In this document: positions 34,177-45,559 of the stretch, piece after piece
Layout of the letters: each line of letters opens with the position of its first letter
Numbering within the stretch: the first letter of the stretch is position 1
Source of the DNA: Centaurea solstitialis
Taxonomy: Eukaryota; Streptophyta; Magnoliopsida; Asterales; Asteraceae
Assembly: GCA_030169165.1 (NCBI GenBank)
Contig: CM058040.1
Span: 3,484,501 to 3,548,500 of the forward strand
Length of the DNA stretch: 64,000 bases
Direction: 5' to 3'
Made by a program: the position numbers and the translations under genes
Notes under the pieces: generated by a model
Seen by the model: the letters and a program-made list of their open reading frames with translations, nothing else
Database searches by the model: none
What the model was told of the DNA's origin: nothing

Positions 34177-35159
34177 TAGGGCTGAGCATCGGGCAGGTTC
34201 AGGCAATTCAGGGCCCAAAAGCCCAAACCCGATCGGATTTTGGATTTGGGTGTTCCGGATTAGGGTATTTCAGATCGGATATTTAAACCCCAAAATTTAT
34301 TTAACTATTTATAAACTAAGGAAAAAATAGGAACCCATATCATTAGGTAAATCAAAACTAAGCCACTCAACTACGCCAAACAATTAAGCAAAGGGCTAAG
34401 GCCATCCACTATCGACCCACTACTATTCAATGGTTTCAACTGCCACATCAGCTGTCCACTATTTTACCCAAAACTACCCAATCCATCCACTATCAACCCA
34501 CTATTATTTAATTAAAAGTAAAATAAATAAATAAATAAATAAGAGAGAGAAAGAAGAGAGAGATAGAGAGAAAGAAGAAAGAGAGAGGGGGTGGGGTGGG
34601 GTGGGGGTGGGATTCTTCGGTTTGGAGAAACCGTTCCACACATACCCGCTGAAGGGCACGGTGGTGTTCAATATTGAAGCCGTCGGTTTGGAGGAAAAAT
34701 TTCACTACCCGATGGCCAATCCACTCCCACAGTGGATGGCCTAATAGGCTTAGCTTGGGAGGGATAAAATTCAATGGAATTCAATGAAATGGAAGGGTCC
34801 CTCTATACATATATATAGCAGAGAAAGAAGAAAAACTCTTGTATAGGAGGGCGATGTGGGATCAATCCCACTCCCTTCTCCCTTCCTTTTTCTCAATGCA
34901 TGATTTTTTTGTGTATAAAATGACTTTCTCTTTGTCCCACATCGATTCTGAAGGAAAAAAAGATGAAGTATATAAGAAAGAGAAGGGGTAGTTGCAAGGA
35001 CTTGCAAAAGATCGGGTGTCTTGATAGATGCCCAAACCGAACCGAATTAGGCCATTAAAATTTCGGATTTGGGTAGTCGGGTTTTGGATTATTCGGGTTT
35101 GGGTTTTTATGGTCAATTTTCAGTCGAGTTTTGGGTTAATCGGGTTTTGCTCACTCCTA
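34177..35159. mobile_element. hAT-type element with nested MITE
   Basis: Starts tagggctgagcat and ends with the complement of taggagtgagca. The flanks atctttct (34169-34176) and atttttct (35160-35167) form an 8-bp duplication with one mismatch. The second duplicate shows the empty site, aaaactcatctttctttgc at about 56626. The ends carry gggtttgggttt / ggattttggatttggg repeats. A Tourist-like MITE (34400-34741) lies inside. Confidence 0.88.
34400..34741. mobile_element. Tourist-like MITE, TAA duplication, nested in the hAT element
   Basis: Perfect 11-bp termini ggccatccact, flanked by taa at 34397-34399 and 34742-34744. The interior has (GA)n and (GTGGG)n. Its ends nearly match those of the ORF1-bearing Harbinger element, so the two may share a transposase. 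Confidence 0.88.
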
Positions 35160-35502
35160 ATTTTTCTTTGTGAATGTGAGGACAATCAAGAGTGCGAAGA
35201 TGAATATTTATGTATTATTATAGACGAATAATATAACATTTAGATCGAAACAATATCCAAACTTCAATGAAATAAAGTATGATGCATGAGTACTTGCCTT
35301 GTACATTACGAAACTATAGGAAGAAAAAAAGAATGCCAAAGCATTAAAAGTTAGAGGTTATAGAATCAATATTGCTCCAAAGTCAAAACTAGCCCAACAT
35401 GTTCTCCATAAGAAAATCCACACAATTATGCCTTACCATTGATTATTATGTTACAAGAGATTTCTATTTATTATTGAAACTAGCATATATAGTAACACAT
35501 GA

Positions 35503-36713
35503 TTATGCATATCGAAGTGCAACGTCGATGAGGCAAACACTGAGTTGTTTCGGGTCACACAACATTGACATATGATCAACAGATTTCAACTCTTTCACCT
35601 CCAATACTGGATTGTTGTCAATCATCCATAGTTGAAAGTCTTTTGGGATGCTATGATCTTCATTGCAAACTACAAAAACTCGCTGCACAGAACCAAATCG
35701 TTCTTTTGTAAAATATGATGCACTGTGTAGATCTTTTAGAAATAACGAGCTAGGCCTCGCCGATATCTTCTCTAGTTCACGATCCTGTGTTACAATAGAA
35801 TCATATTATTGTTGATCTTTAAGTTTCATAGGACAAATGTAACAAAGGGTTGTAACTATAACCTCATTCGAGCAGAGTTGAGAGAGCTTATATGACATAT
35901 ACCCAGGACCAAAAAACATTGATGTTTCTGAATCCTTTTCATCATTATATGGCAAGAACTGTGTATCCAACCAATCTTCTGTCGGTGTCCTTTTATTATA
36001 CTTCAAAATAAAAATAAATAACTTAGATGTAAAATTTCATACAATAAAGAGAAATAATGAAAATCATAATTCTAAAATAAACTGCCAAAAAATCTAAGCT
36101 ATAATTTTTCAAAAAATAAAGTAGCAAAAGTCAAATATTCAAAAAAGGTATATCGAAGTACATATTCTCAGTTTGAAGATAAAAAAAAAATTCAAATATT
36201 CATATTTAAAACACTGTAAATGTTACGTTCGCAGTGCTTTTGATGTGAATTTCATTTTTTTTTACATTCACATCATTTTAGCTATGAAGGTTCGAATTAT
36301 ATATATTTTTATCTTCATAGCATTTTCGCTGTAAAGGTTTCGTTTTTTACCTTGTTCTGGATTTTTCCACCTTGATAGTGTTTTTTAGTATGAATATTCA
36401 AATTTTATTACCTTCACAATGTTTTGTTGTGAAGTTTCATGCATAAAGTCTTGGTCTCACGAAACAATTTTGTCTAACGTGAATAAAGCTTTATTCGGTC
36501 AGAATAAAGCATGAATATTCAAACTAAATGATTAAAGCTTTATCCAGTCTGAATAAAGCTTAGATGCCGATTTTGATTGCGACGTGGCTCAAAATTTTTT
36601 TTGGAAGGGCGTTATGAAACCCCCAAGTGTCAACCAATTCGCCACAACATTGGAAGACCGATTTTGTTGGTCCTCACGTTCACAACGAAAGATGAATTCA
36701 CATTTGAACTTTG

Positions 36714-36762
<49 letters not shown>

Positions 36763-37365
36763 AATATATATATATATAGGGGTGGGTTCAAATGTGAACC
36801 ACTTTTTGGTTGTGAACAGGACAACCGAGAGCACGACATGTGGCGGATGACTAGGCGCCACGTCAGGTCCACGGCGAATGACTAGGCGCGATTAAAGGGA
36901 GGGTATTGAATTAAAGAGGGGGACCACACTCAAAGCCGCCACATGTCGCACTCTCGGCTGTCCTCACTAGGGATGCAAACGGGGGCGGGTAGTAGCGGGG
37001 ACTATAATACCCGTCCCCGTCCCCGACTTCCTATATCCACACCCGTCCCATCCCCGCCCCGTCAAATCCCCATCGGAGTCGGGTAAGAAAATCCCCATCG
37101 GGTCGGGGAACCCAATGGATACCCATTTAGTAAATAAAATTCAATTTTTTTTATAAATTTGAAAACATGGAATCACAATAAATAAAGTTTCACAATTCAT
37201 TTCGCAAACACCTCAAGATACAAAAAAGATGGTTAAGACATTAAGTTTGATAAAAACTAAAGCAAAAACTATCAATTATACAATTTATAAAAACATACAA
37301 ATAAAGTTAAACACCTATATAAAAAGATATTTGCATGTGACTTTCTATTATAAAATCATAAGTAT

Positions 37366-37402
<37 letters not shown>

Positions 37403-37863
37403 GAAAGTTCAAATACAAACCACTTTTTGGTTGTGAACATGAGGACAACTGAGAGCGCGACACGTGACGCCTTTAAGTATAGTCCCCTCCTTTAATTCAA
37501 TGCCCTCCCATGAATCGCGCCTAGTCATCCGCCGTGGACTTGACGTGGCGCCTAGTCAACCGCCACGTGTCGCGCTCTCGGTTGTCCTCACGTTCACAAC
37601 CAAAAAGTGGTTCACATTTGAACCCACCCCTATATATATATATATATCGGGTCTTAAACGGGGCGGATACCATTATACCCGTCCTCGACCCGTCCCCGCT
37701 TCGGGTAATAAAATCAAACTCCATCCCCGACCCATTACCCACTAAAGCGGGGATTCCTCTCTCCATTCGGGTCGGATCTCTGCGGGTAGCGGGGATTCCC
37801 CGCCCCGTTTGCATCCCTAGTCCTCACGTTCACAACCAAAAAGTGGTTCACATTTGAACTTTC

Positions 37864-37905
<42 letters not shown>

Positions 37906-38754
37906 TGGTGAGGCCAAGCTGTTTCCGTGAGACCGGTGAGACCAACATTTTTTATATAAACTTCACATCAAAACATTTGTGAAGGTAAAAAAAAAATTGA
38001 ACACTTATCGTAAAAACATACTAAAAAACACAATCGAAAAAAAAATCCAAAAAAGGTAAAAAAAGGAAACCTTCACAGCATTTCCGCTGTGAAGGTTCGC
38101 ATTATTTATTTGTAACCTTCACATCATTTGAGCTGTGAAAGTTTCGTTTTTCACCTTGTTTTGGATATTTCTTTTGCATCGAAAGTGATTTTTAGGTCTG
38201 CATATTGGAGTTTTATTTACCTTCACAATGTTTTTTTGTGAAGTTTCATACGTTAGGTATTGGTCTCACGCGGTCTCACGAAAACAGTTTGTTCTCACCT
38301 GATCCTAAGTCTATATATATATATATATATAATATAGATATATATCACTTTTTGAAACAAATTTAATTACCGTATCTAAAACATAAGAAGGCTTATGTGA
38401 AGTATCCGGCATGAAAGCGGTGAGAAAAACCGCGACGGCGATTTTCTCCGGGAACTTCTCCATGGCGACGGCTATATTCATGCCGCCGAGGCTATGGCCC
38501 ACCAGCACCACCTTCTCCTCCGCCGGAACAGCGGCCATGAACTCCAGCAACGGCAACGTGTAGTCGGAAAGCGACGTCACTTGTTGAATCACTCTAGTAT
38601 CGGTGCCGGAGGCCGAGAGATCAAAGGCGGAGACACGGTGGCCGGCGGCCTGGAGAAGAGGGATGAGCTTGAACCAGCTCCAGGCTCCGAGACATGCACC
38701 GTGGACAAGAACGAAATGTTTCCGGTGATCGTGATCGTCTCCGGTGGGATTCAT
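35503..38754 (-). CDS. MES-B: SABP2-like methylesterase, three exons, complete
   Basis: Exons are 38371-38754 (128 aa), 35863-36000 (46 aa) and 35503-35784 (93 aa plus TAA), joined in phase 0 at GT-AG sites; the product is 267 aa. The triad is Ser88 (GHSLGG), Asp217 (VVCNED) and His245 (VDHMSML). Exon 1 differs from MES-A mainly at the N-terminus and near the end of the exon, while exons 2 and 3 are closer to MES-D than to MES-A. An upstream in-frame ATG at 38811 would add 19 residues, but it overlaps the TATA box, so the ATG at 38754 is preferred. Intron 1 (36001-38370) is packed with nested MITEs. Activity on methyl esters is inferred from the family; the substrate is unknown. Confidence 0.92.
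36140..36480. repeat. Partial copy of the GTGAGACC-type element, in MES-B intron 1
   Basis: Shares cttcacatcatttt/ctgtgaaggtt, cttgttttggat and ggtctcacg motifs with the element at 37905-38311. A more decayed piece lies at 33840-33995. Confidence 0.6.
36660..36760. repeat. F3 end fragment plus long (CT)n
   Basis: Right-end sequence of family F3 (gtcctcacgttcacaac, ttcacatttgaactttgccc) followed by a (CT)n run of about 40 bp, directly left of the next F3 element. Confidence 0.7.
36968..37819. mobile_element. hAT-type MITE nested in F3
   Basis: Termini tagggatgcaaacgggg and its complement, and a perfect 8-bp duplication gtcctcac (36960-36967, 37820-37827). Ends are rich in ccccgtcccc and gcgggg motifs. 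The interior carries an F3 copy of its own. Confidence 0.93.
37387..37630. mobile_element. F3 MITE (inner) nested in the hAT element
   Basis: Arms related to aagttcaaatacaaaccact and aagtggttcacatttgaac, with (TA)n(GA)n on the left and (TA)n on the right. This is the third level of nesting in MES-B intron 1. Confidence 0.85.
37905..38311. mobile_element. GTGAGACC-type inverted-repeat MITE in (TA)n
   Basis: The arms pair aagctgtttccgtgagacc with ggtctcacgaaaacagttt. (TA)n flanks both ends (37867-37902 and 38312-38331). The interior contains repeated cttcac/gtgaag hairpins. It lies just upstream of the exon 1 donor of MES-B on the plus-strand map, within intron 1. Confidence 0.8.
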
Positions 38755-38809
38755 GGCGACTTTCCGACCAAGTTTTGTTTGTATAATGTTGGGTTGGTGC
38801 AATATGGCC

Positions 38810-38816
38810 ATTTATA
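38810..38816 (-). promoter_or_regulatory. TATA box of MES-B
   Basis: The minus strand reads TATAAAT 56-62 nt upstream of the ATG at 38754, the same arrangement as in MES-A. It overlaps the alternative ATG at 38811, which would therefore lie upstream of the transcript start. Confidence 0.7.
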
Positions 38817-38960
38817 GGAAGTTTAGGGAGAAAGGAGAATGATGGATAGAACTGGATATCAATATCGACATCCTCAATTATTTTTTTATAACATTTTTTT
38901 TCTAAAAATAGAAAGTTACAAAATCGTTCCAATATTTTGGAAGCCGGTATAAAAAAAAAG

Positions 38961-40109
38961 AGTAAATTACATGATTGGTCCGTATGATTTACATAAAATT
39001 GCACTGTTAGTCTCTCAAATAAAATAATTATGAAAAATGTTTCCTGTGGTTTACATTTTCAAACGTATTTAGTCCCTAATATATCTTAAGATTGATAAAT
39101 GATTATGTTAAGTAAGTTTATTAAAAAGGTAGTTTAGTCATTTTGTAAATATTTTATTTTATATTAAACTTAACAAGGACCAAAAATATAATTAAAAATA
39201 AAACTTAACCCACCAACCTCCTCCCTATGGACACCACCTTCCACCACCCATGACACACCCTACACCCCTCCTCCTCCTTCTTCCCCCAAGACATTTGCAA
39301 CCTTTTTTTTCAATAAAATTTTCTAGCTTATATTTTTTACTTTCTAACTTATATTCTTTATAAATATATTCTTTAAATGTGTAGCAGATTTAAATTCAAG
39401 CATCAAGATATCTAATCTTCCTATAATTTTTATGCAATGAACGATACAGTTAGATGTTAAAGAGCCTTGTGAATTACTGCTTACTTCTTAGCTTCCACAA
39501 ACCAACAAAGCAACAAGTTCTATGTAATTTTTTATTATCATTTTAAACTAACTTACTGATTTTTATTAAATTACATTTTTCATCTCCTATTATACAATCC
39601 TCTATTAGTTTGTTATTGTCGTAGTGTGTGTCTATATGTAGATAAGAGAGCTAACAAGATGGGTGACAATTATATGTATATATGTACATATAAATATATT
39701 CTTGATAAGAAAAAAAAGTTAGAAACTTTTATTGAAAAAAGAATGGGTAGAAAAGAAAAGTTGCAGGTGTAAAATGTTTTCGGGGAAAAAAAAGAATGAA
39801 GAATGAAGGGTGGGTTATGGGTGGTGAAAGGTGGGGTCAAATGGTGGGGGTGGGGGTTCCTGGGGTAAGTTTTATTTCTAATTACATTTTTGGTCATTGT
39901 TAATTTTAATTTAAAATAAAATTTTTACAAAATGACTAAACTACCCTTTTAATAAACTTACTTAACATAATCATTTAACAATTGTTAGAATAGAGGGACT
40001 AAATACGTTTGAAAATGTAAACCATAGGGACCTTTTCCATAATTATTTCATTTGAGGGACCAATAGTGTAATTTTATGTAAACCACAAGGACCAATCATG
40101 TAATTTACT
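38961..40109. mobile_element. Element with ~215-bp terminal inverted repeats
   Basis: The first about 215 bp (starting agtaaattacatgattggtc) are repeated as a complement at the right end (ending ggaccaatcatgtaatttact). The arms contain ggtttacattttcaaacgta and gggtagtttagtcattttgt. Long inverted repeats suggest a non-autonomous MULE-like element. The interior has a CCTCCT-rich patch (39215-39290) and no gene. A target duplication is not clear in the A-rich flanks. Confidence 0.85.
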
Positions 40110-40206
40110 CAAAGAAAAAACATATTTAATAACCTATATTTGATGTTTTACATAAGACAATTTAAACGGTTTATTTTTTAAAAATTTACAGAGTCTTTTA
40201 ATACTT

Positions 40207-40497
40207 AGGTGGTGTTTGTTTATCTTTTAATAGTTCTACCAAGAGGTAACCTCTGAATAATTAAGAGGTGAATCCTGTTTGGTAAAAAAATGAATTACCT
40301 TTTAATGATTTCCAAAACTCTCTGAATGATTAAGTATCCTGGATGTCTCTCAACCATTAAGAGTCTTGATTTCATACTCAACAATTACCAAACTAACATA
40401 TTTCATTTTGTAACATATCATAAGACCCTCTTAATCGATCTGATCACTTAATCATCCAGCACTAAACCATTCAGCAACTACCAAACAGCCCCTAATG
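40207..40497. mobile_element. MITE family G1, copy 2
   Basis: Begins ggtggtgtttgtttatc and ends accaaacagccccta. Shares the agcactaaaccattcag and tcctggatgtctct phrases with 6297-6585 in opposite orientation. Confidence 0.7.
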
Positions 40498-40639
40498 TCA
40501 TTTGATAAATTAAGTGGTAGCCTAGCCATTTAACTACCTTTTATTTCTGTCTAGCACAGTTCCTTCGATTTGAACATAAACTTCAGCACAAATGCACCCT
40601 AATTTTTCAAAAATTGCAAACATGAAGATTGAGTTTTTT

Positions 40640-40830
40640 TTAAGAGGTATCCTAGACCACATTGGGCCCAGACTAATCCTCGGCAATTTTTGGCTCGAAG
40701 CCCGACTGCTAAAGCATGCAGCCCGGAGTCGAAGCCCCCGTACCTCTAGAATGCGTCCCCAGGGCTCGAACTCAGGTTCACCACTATGTAATGCCCAAGC
40801 CTTACCACTAGGCTAGTACTCCTTTGGTGT
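40640..40830 (-). mobile_element. tRNA-derived SINE (S5), minus strand
   Basis: On the minus strand: A-box-like tagcctagtggtaagg (about 40815), B box gagttcgagccc (about 40764), then a gggcttcgagcc repeat and an A run near 40640. About 190 bp. Confidence 0.75.
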
Positions 40831-40844
40831 GAAGATTGAGTTCT

Positions 40845-41158
40845 TTGTATTGGTTTTGTTAGAACATCTTGAATCGCTTAAATCAAGGTTTTCAGACAAT
40901 GTTTATTTCATGTTGAAGGATAAAATGGCATTTTTGCTCTTTAGATTGTTGATTCACGAAAAAAAGTAAAACATAAATATATTTTTATTCGAACAGAAAA
41001 ATATATTCTAATATATTTATTCATATATAACTTCTTTGGTAGACATCTTTAAAGTCTTATTTCATATGGGAAAATAATTTAGATATTTAAATTCAACAAT
41101 AATGGATTTATATGGAGGTTATATTAGACCTTTATTTCTTTTGGCTTTCAATAATATT
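40845..41158. other. AT-rich intergenic DNA
   Basis: No gene or clear repeat seen. Confidence 0.5.
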
Positions 41159-41473
41159 TAGGCTATGTTTGGTAAACTAGCTAATTACTGATAAGCTAGC
41201 TGATAGCTGATAAACTAGCTGGTCACTGATAAGCTAGCTGGTAGTTGATAAGCTAACTTTTGAACAAATCATGTTTGGTAAAAACTAGCTTATGAATATG
41301 TAAAATGAGCAAAAAGGACATCCTTAATAAATAAACAATTACAAGTGTTTATAATATAATTAAGACAAAATTTTAATAATATAATTAAAGTAAAATTTTA
41401 ATAATATAATATATTAAATAATACAAATAATAAAAAAATATTTAATATAACATATTGAAATAATACAGAGTTG

Positions 41474-41507
<34 letters not shown>

Positions 41508-42057
41508 CATACTATAAATTTAGAATTTTTTTTTGAAGAAAATAAATTTAGAATATGTTAAAACAAACTTTCGAAAAAATCTATATTAACTTATCTTGAA
41601 TAATTAATAATTCTAAATGAATATAACTAAGAATTAAATATAAATATTTTTTTATCAAAATATTCAACGTGTTTTAGTTATATAACATTTTAAAATTAAT
41701 ACATTTATCTTTTAATAATTAAACATATTAAATAATATATAATATAATTAATAACAATTAAAAATAAATAAAAAATAATATATAGATATAAATTTAATTT
41801 AATTAATAATTAATTTTAATTATTAAAAATTAATATTATAATTAATATATAATTTTAATTGGTAATAGTTAATTATTAATAGGGGGTATAATTGGAAAAA
41901 GTCACAAAAAGCATCTCATAAGCTACTCAAAGTAGTTTATCAAAAAGCTAGCTTATAAGCTACTTTTGGTCTTATCAAACATGTACACAGAAAATAAGCT
42001 AGCTTATAAGTCAGCTTATAAGTTAGTTTTTTTTTTTTTACCAAACAATGTCTTAGA
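41159..42057. mobile_element. AGCTTATAAGCTAGC-type MITE, enlarged
   Basis: Ends taggctatgtttggtaaa and the complement of ttaccaaacaatgtctta, with agctgataagctagc clusters near both ends. The AT-rich centre (about 41330-41880), including an (ATT)n run at 41474-41502, makes it about 500 bp longer than its relatives, probably by a further insertion. Confidence 0.75.
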
Positions 42058-43379
42058 GTAAATTACCTTTTCGTCTCTGGGTTTGTTAAGGAATACAGAT
42101 TTTGTTCTTGTGGTTTTGGAATTGAGATTTTTGTTCATATGATTTTTTATTCATTTATATTTTCATTTGTGAGCCTAATTTACTACTTTTAAGAAAGCCT
42201 TAAATAGAATAAATTGTAAACATAGAAACGGATAAAACAATTAAATTTAAATCATAAAAACAAAAATAAATGTGTAGTATAAACTAGATAATACCAGTTT
42301 TTATACAAATTTACTGATAGTCAAATAAACGGTTTCTAATATTTTGTCGAATAATTTTTAATTTATAGTAGGACTTATATTGCGGAATATAAAATTCCTA
42401 TACCATTTCCAACCAAAAGATGTTATCATTCTAAGGTTCATAATCAACAATAATTACTTACAATTGAAAGGGTAGAATGATTAAAATTGTTCTAATAAAG
42501 TATTTTGCAAGACTCTAAGTTAACATAATATAATACAAAAGTGTTGTAATAAAGTTGTTTTAACAAAGTTGTACATCCTAACACATTTAAACCTTATATT
42601 AAACAAATTCTTAAAGTCCCTCTTAAGTTATATCAGAATATGTGTAACATCTTAAAAAAATACTTTCAACTATGTATACATATTGGCCATGTATATACTA
42701 AACGTTAAATACAATTGACAATCTTTGCGTTGAATTGTCTTAGGTGTTGACAAAGGGACTAGCCTATCATGTATGGTCCCTATCAATCTTAAGTGATAGT
42801 TGAGTGGTCTTTTCGTTTTCTATTTCTAACGTGGCGTTGGGATAATAACAATTTCTGGCAAAAATGTAAAGCTCTTTGGAGTATGATAACCGATAACATG
42901 ACCGCCTCATGTTATGGTTTTCACCTTTGATAAACAGACTCTTCTCAAGTTATATATACCTCATATGTATATTAAACTAACACCAATATATAAACAAGAT
43001 TATTGATTCTATGAGAAGATTGACACTAACGAATTTACCCTTGTACATGGTTTCGACTTAAACACATATATATTGACCGTAAACTTTATTAATTGAACTT
43101 AAAAACACATATAATACGTTGTTGAGTTTAATTAATATTAAGTTTTTTTAAGGAGAAAGCTAAGAATAGTTTACAAAGTCATCATGTTAAAGACTTGTGG
43201 TTTCGGGATGAACTTTTTCTATTGTTCATTTTTTTCTAATTGTTAGGCAAACTTAACTTTTTCTATCATTCATTTTTTCTAATTGTTAGACAAAGTTCAT
43301 TGAAATGTTTGAATTTGTTAGGATGTCTGTACGTGTGGATGGATCCGATTTTGTTGGAGGCGTGTGTAGTAGGTAAAGC
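42058..43379. other. Intergenic DNA
   Basis: AT-rich. A direct repeat cattttttctaattgttagacaaa occurs in two slightly different copies at about 43229 and 43271. No gene is supported. Confidence 0.5.
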
Positions 43380-43609
43380 CGTCGTAAACTTCCGACTGTT
43401 TTCTGATGGTTTTTCGAATGTTTATATTTTTTAATTAGTCGTCGGAAAACCATCGGTAAAAGAAACATTTGGTAAAAGCTACCGTGTCGAAAAAATCGTC
43501 GGTAGCTTTTGCCAACCAGCTTTTTAGCTACCCTCGTTTCATCGAAAAACCTTTAGTTAAACCTATTTCCAATTGTTTCGGCCATCGCCAATATCTTTTT
43601 CTAGTAGTG
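43380..43609. mobile_element. Right end of a CACTA-like element
   Basis: The minus strand begins CACTACTAGAAAAAGATATT at 43609, the typical start of En/Spm (CACTA) transposons, followed by subterminal repeats (ggtaaaagc/gcttttgcc, cgtcgg). I found no matching left end, so it may be truncated. Confidence 0.6.
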
Positions 43610-43682
43610 ATTATGGCATTTTTATATTAGCTCAAAAAGAAATTGATATTGAGTTTTAAAAATGTGGTTAGATAAACTCATA

Positions 43683-43847
43683 TGCCAATGGGCTTGTAGC
43701 CCAGCAGCATTTGGAGTGGTGTTAAGGTGTCCCCTTCCCTTTGGTTGTGGGTTCGAGTCTCGTCGTGGACTGTGGTGTATTTTAGGAGTAGATTTTAGGA
43801 ATAGGTTAGTTAGGTGTTTATGTATTTGCCGTTTCAAAAAAAAAAAA
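43683..43847 (+). mobile_element. tRNA-derived SINE (S6) with perfect target duplication
   Basis: A 165-bp unit with B box gggttcgagtctc (about 43749) and an A run. It is flanked by agataaactcata at 43670-43682 and 43848-43860, a perfect 13-bp duplication. The tail ttaggagtagattttagga also appears near 44373, suggesting a fragment of another copy there. Confidence 0.88.
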
Positions 43848-43860
43848 AGATAAACTCATA

Positions 43861-45559
43861 AACACCTAATGTATTAAAGACATTGACTTTATAATTGGAC
43901 TATATATTGAAGGGACCCAGAGTGTTAAAACCACCAAACCACAGGGACCAAATATGTAATTAACTCTTTAAATAATTATCTTTGAATTTATACGAATACA
44001 TGTGGTGTATGCAAATTGTATTAAAGGAGTTAGCCAAAGGCGTACACAACTCCAACTACTCTACAATCCTATATTTTTCGTGATCATAATGATTTCATAT
44101 TAACTCGAAAGATATCATCAATTCTAACATTAAATTTTCATCAATTGACGAACCTTCTTTGACCAGTTTTAGGCGTTGAAGATAAGGGGATTGGTTCAAA
44201 AAGATTTTTTTATCTATATCGCATGCAACAACTATGTCATTTCAAGACTTTAGTTTTATTTAATTCAAATATTTGATCGACATTGCACAAAAAATAGTTA
44301 AACATTGATCACTTTTACCTGTATTTGTATTCAATGAATATTTAGGTTATATTATGGATATTGGTCTAGATTTAGGAGTAAGTTTAATAAGTGTGTGTGT
44401 TTGCTGTTAAAAAAATTAATATCCGGTTTCTATATAAAAAAGTTCTTGTAGTAAAGAACCTAAAATAGAGGTTGTTGATTTTATTACATTTTTTAGTGGG
44501 TTATTACACTGATTTACCATTTACGTAAAGAGTTTGAATTTGCTTGAATGTATGTGTGATAATTCCGAAGCGTGAGTAAGCAAAAGTCATAAGATTTTCT
44601 TCTGGCTAGTACGAAAGAGAACCAATTTGTCTAATAATAGGGATTTTATATTAGTTCGAAAAGAAGTATTGTCAATTTTCACATGGTGGTGAGTTAGCTA
44701 CAAAAACTTCAATTACGAATTATATTTCATTGGCACATCTCAATCCTTGTAAATAAAATAATCAATGGTCCTCTTTTTTGAACTTCAGTTTAGAAACTTG
44801 ATTTCATTGGTCACTTATCGTTTTTTTAAAAAGCACTTGGATATATTATTGGCAATCTCTCTTATATAAATAGAAAGCTTAATTGGGTTGTAATACCATG
44901 ATCATGTTATCAATTGTTGCTGTTATTTCTTCTCGTTTACTATTCTCGATCATCCACCTCAAACTCGTTCGCCAAATGATGATCGAACATTGAAATAAGA
45001 AAAAAGATCATAACTAAGAGAAGATGTATTCCAAGGTTTGAAAGAACATAAAAATGAGTTGCCTAAACTCTACTTTTACAACATTTAAAAGTTATTTTAC
45101 TCAAAATAACAGATGGATCATTCTTTTATCCATTTTCCCCCAAATCATACCAATATACTCATACAAATAATGTTTTAAAAGACCCTAGTTTATAGGACCG
45201 AACAAAAAAAATGTCCTATTTAAAATATAACACAAATCATCGGAGAAGGAAGGGCAAATCTAATATAACACGATCTCATTTCATTTGGGTTTTTGCCTAA
45301 TCATTTATCATGCTTTAAATAACGTTATCATAATCTCAAAGAACTCTCCTTTGAAGATATACCATAATCTTTTACATGGTTTTAGACCATTCACTTTTCA
45401 TGATTCTATCAACAAGTAATTGAAAAACCAATATTCATGCTTCAAAGCATATCCGACAATTTTTTAAAATGACATTTTATATGATATGTAGTGGAAATGA
45501 GAAATATATCATAAGTCTAAAGTATGTCATGGGGAGTACTCGAAATACTTTGATAAATA
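43861..45559. other. Intergenic DNA downstream of the P450 gene
   Basis: AT-rich with no ORF of interest. Around 44365-44412 is a probable 3' fragment of the S6 SINE family. Includes the 3' flank of the P450 pseudogene. Confidence 0.5.

Larger units (their letters stand above)
27971..36190. repeat. Large segmental duplication, copy 1
   Basis: It matches 50922-57665 in order, by eye at roughly 95% outside insertions. Shared blocks are gacttgagttc at the start, a SINE, a Tourist-like MITE, an MES exon 1 relic, a SINE next to an MES exon 3 relic, and MES exons 3 and 2 with flank. This copy alone has the Harbinger element (30045-32008), a SINE (about 32126-32428) and a hAT element (34177-35159). 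Confidence 0.88.
36779..37866. mobile_element. F3 MITE (outer) in MES-B intron 1, split by a hAT element
   Basis: The left part, 36779-36967, starts ggggtgggttcaaatgtgaa and the right part, 37820-37866, ends cacatttgaactttcctc. (TA)n lies outside both ends. A hAT element (36968-37819) interrupts it near the right arm. Confidence 0.88.

Noticed and set aside
35028..35231. 67-aa frame rich in Phe/Gly/Trp
   Set aside because: It is made of the gggtttgggttt subterminal repeats of the hAT element and its flank.
38755..38811. Longer MES-B start at 38811
   Set aside because: The ATG overlaps the TATA box, and the extension has no counterpart in MES-A, so it is probably upstream of the transcript start.
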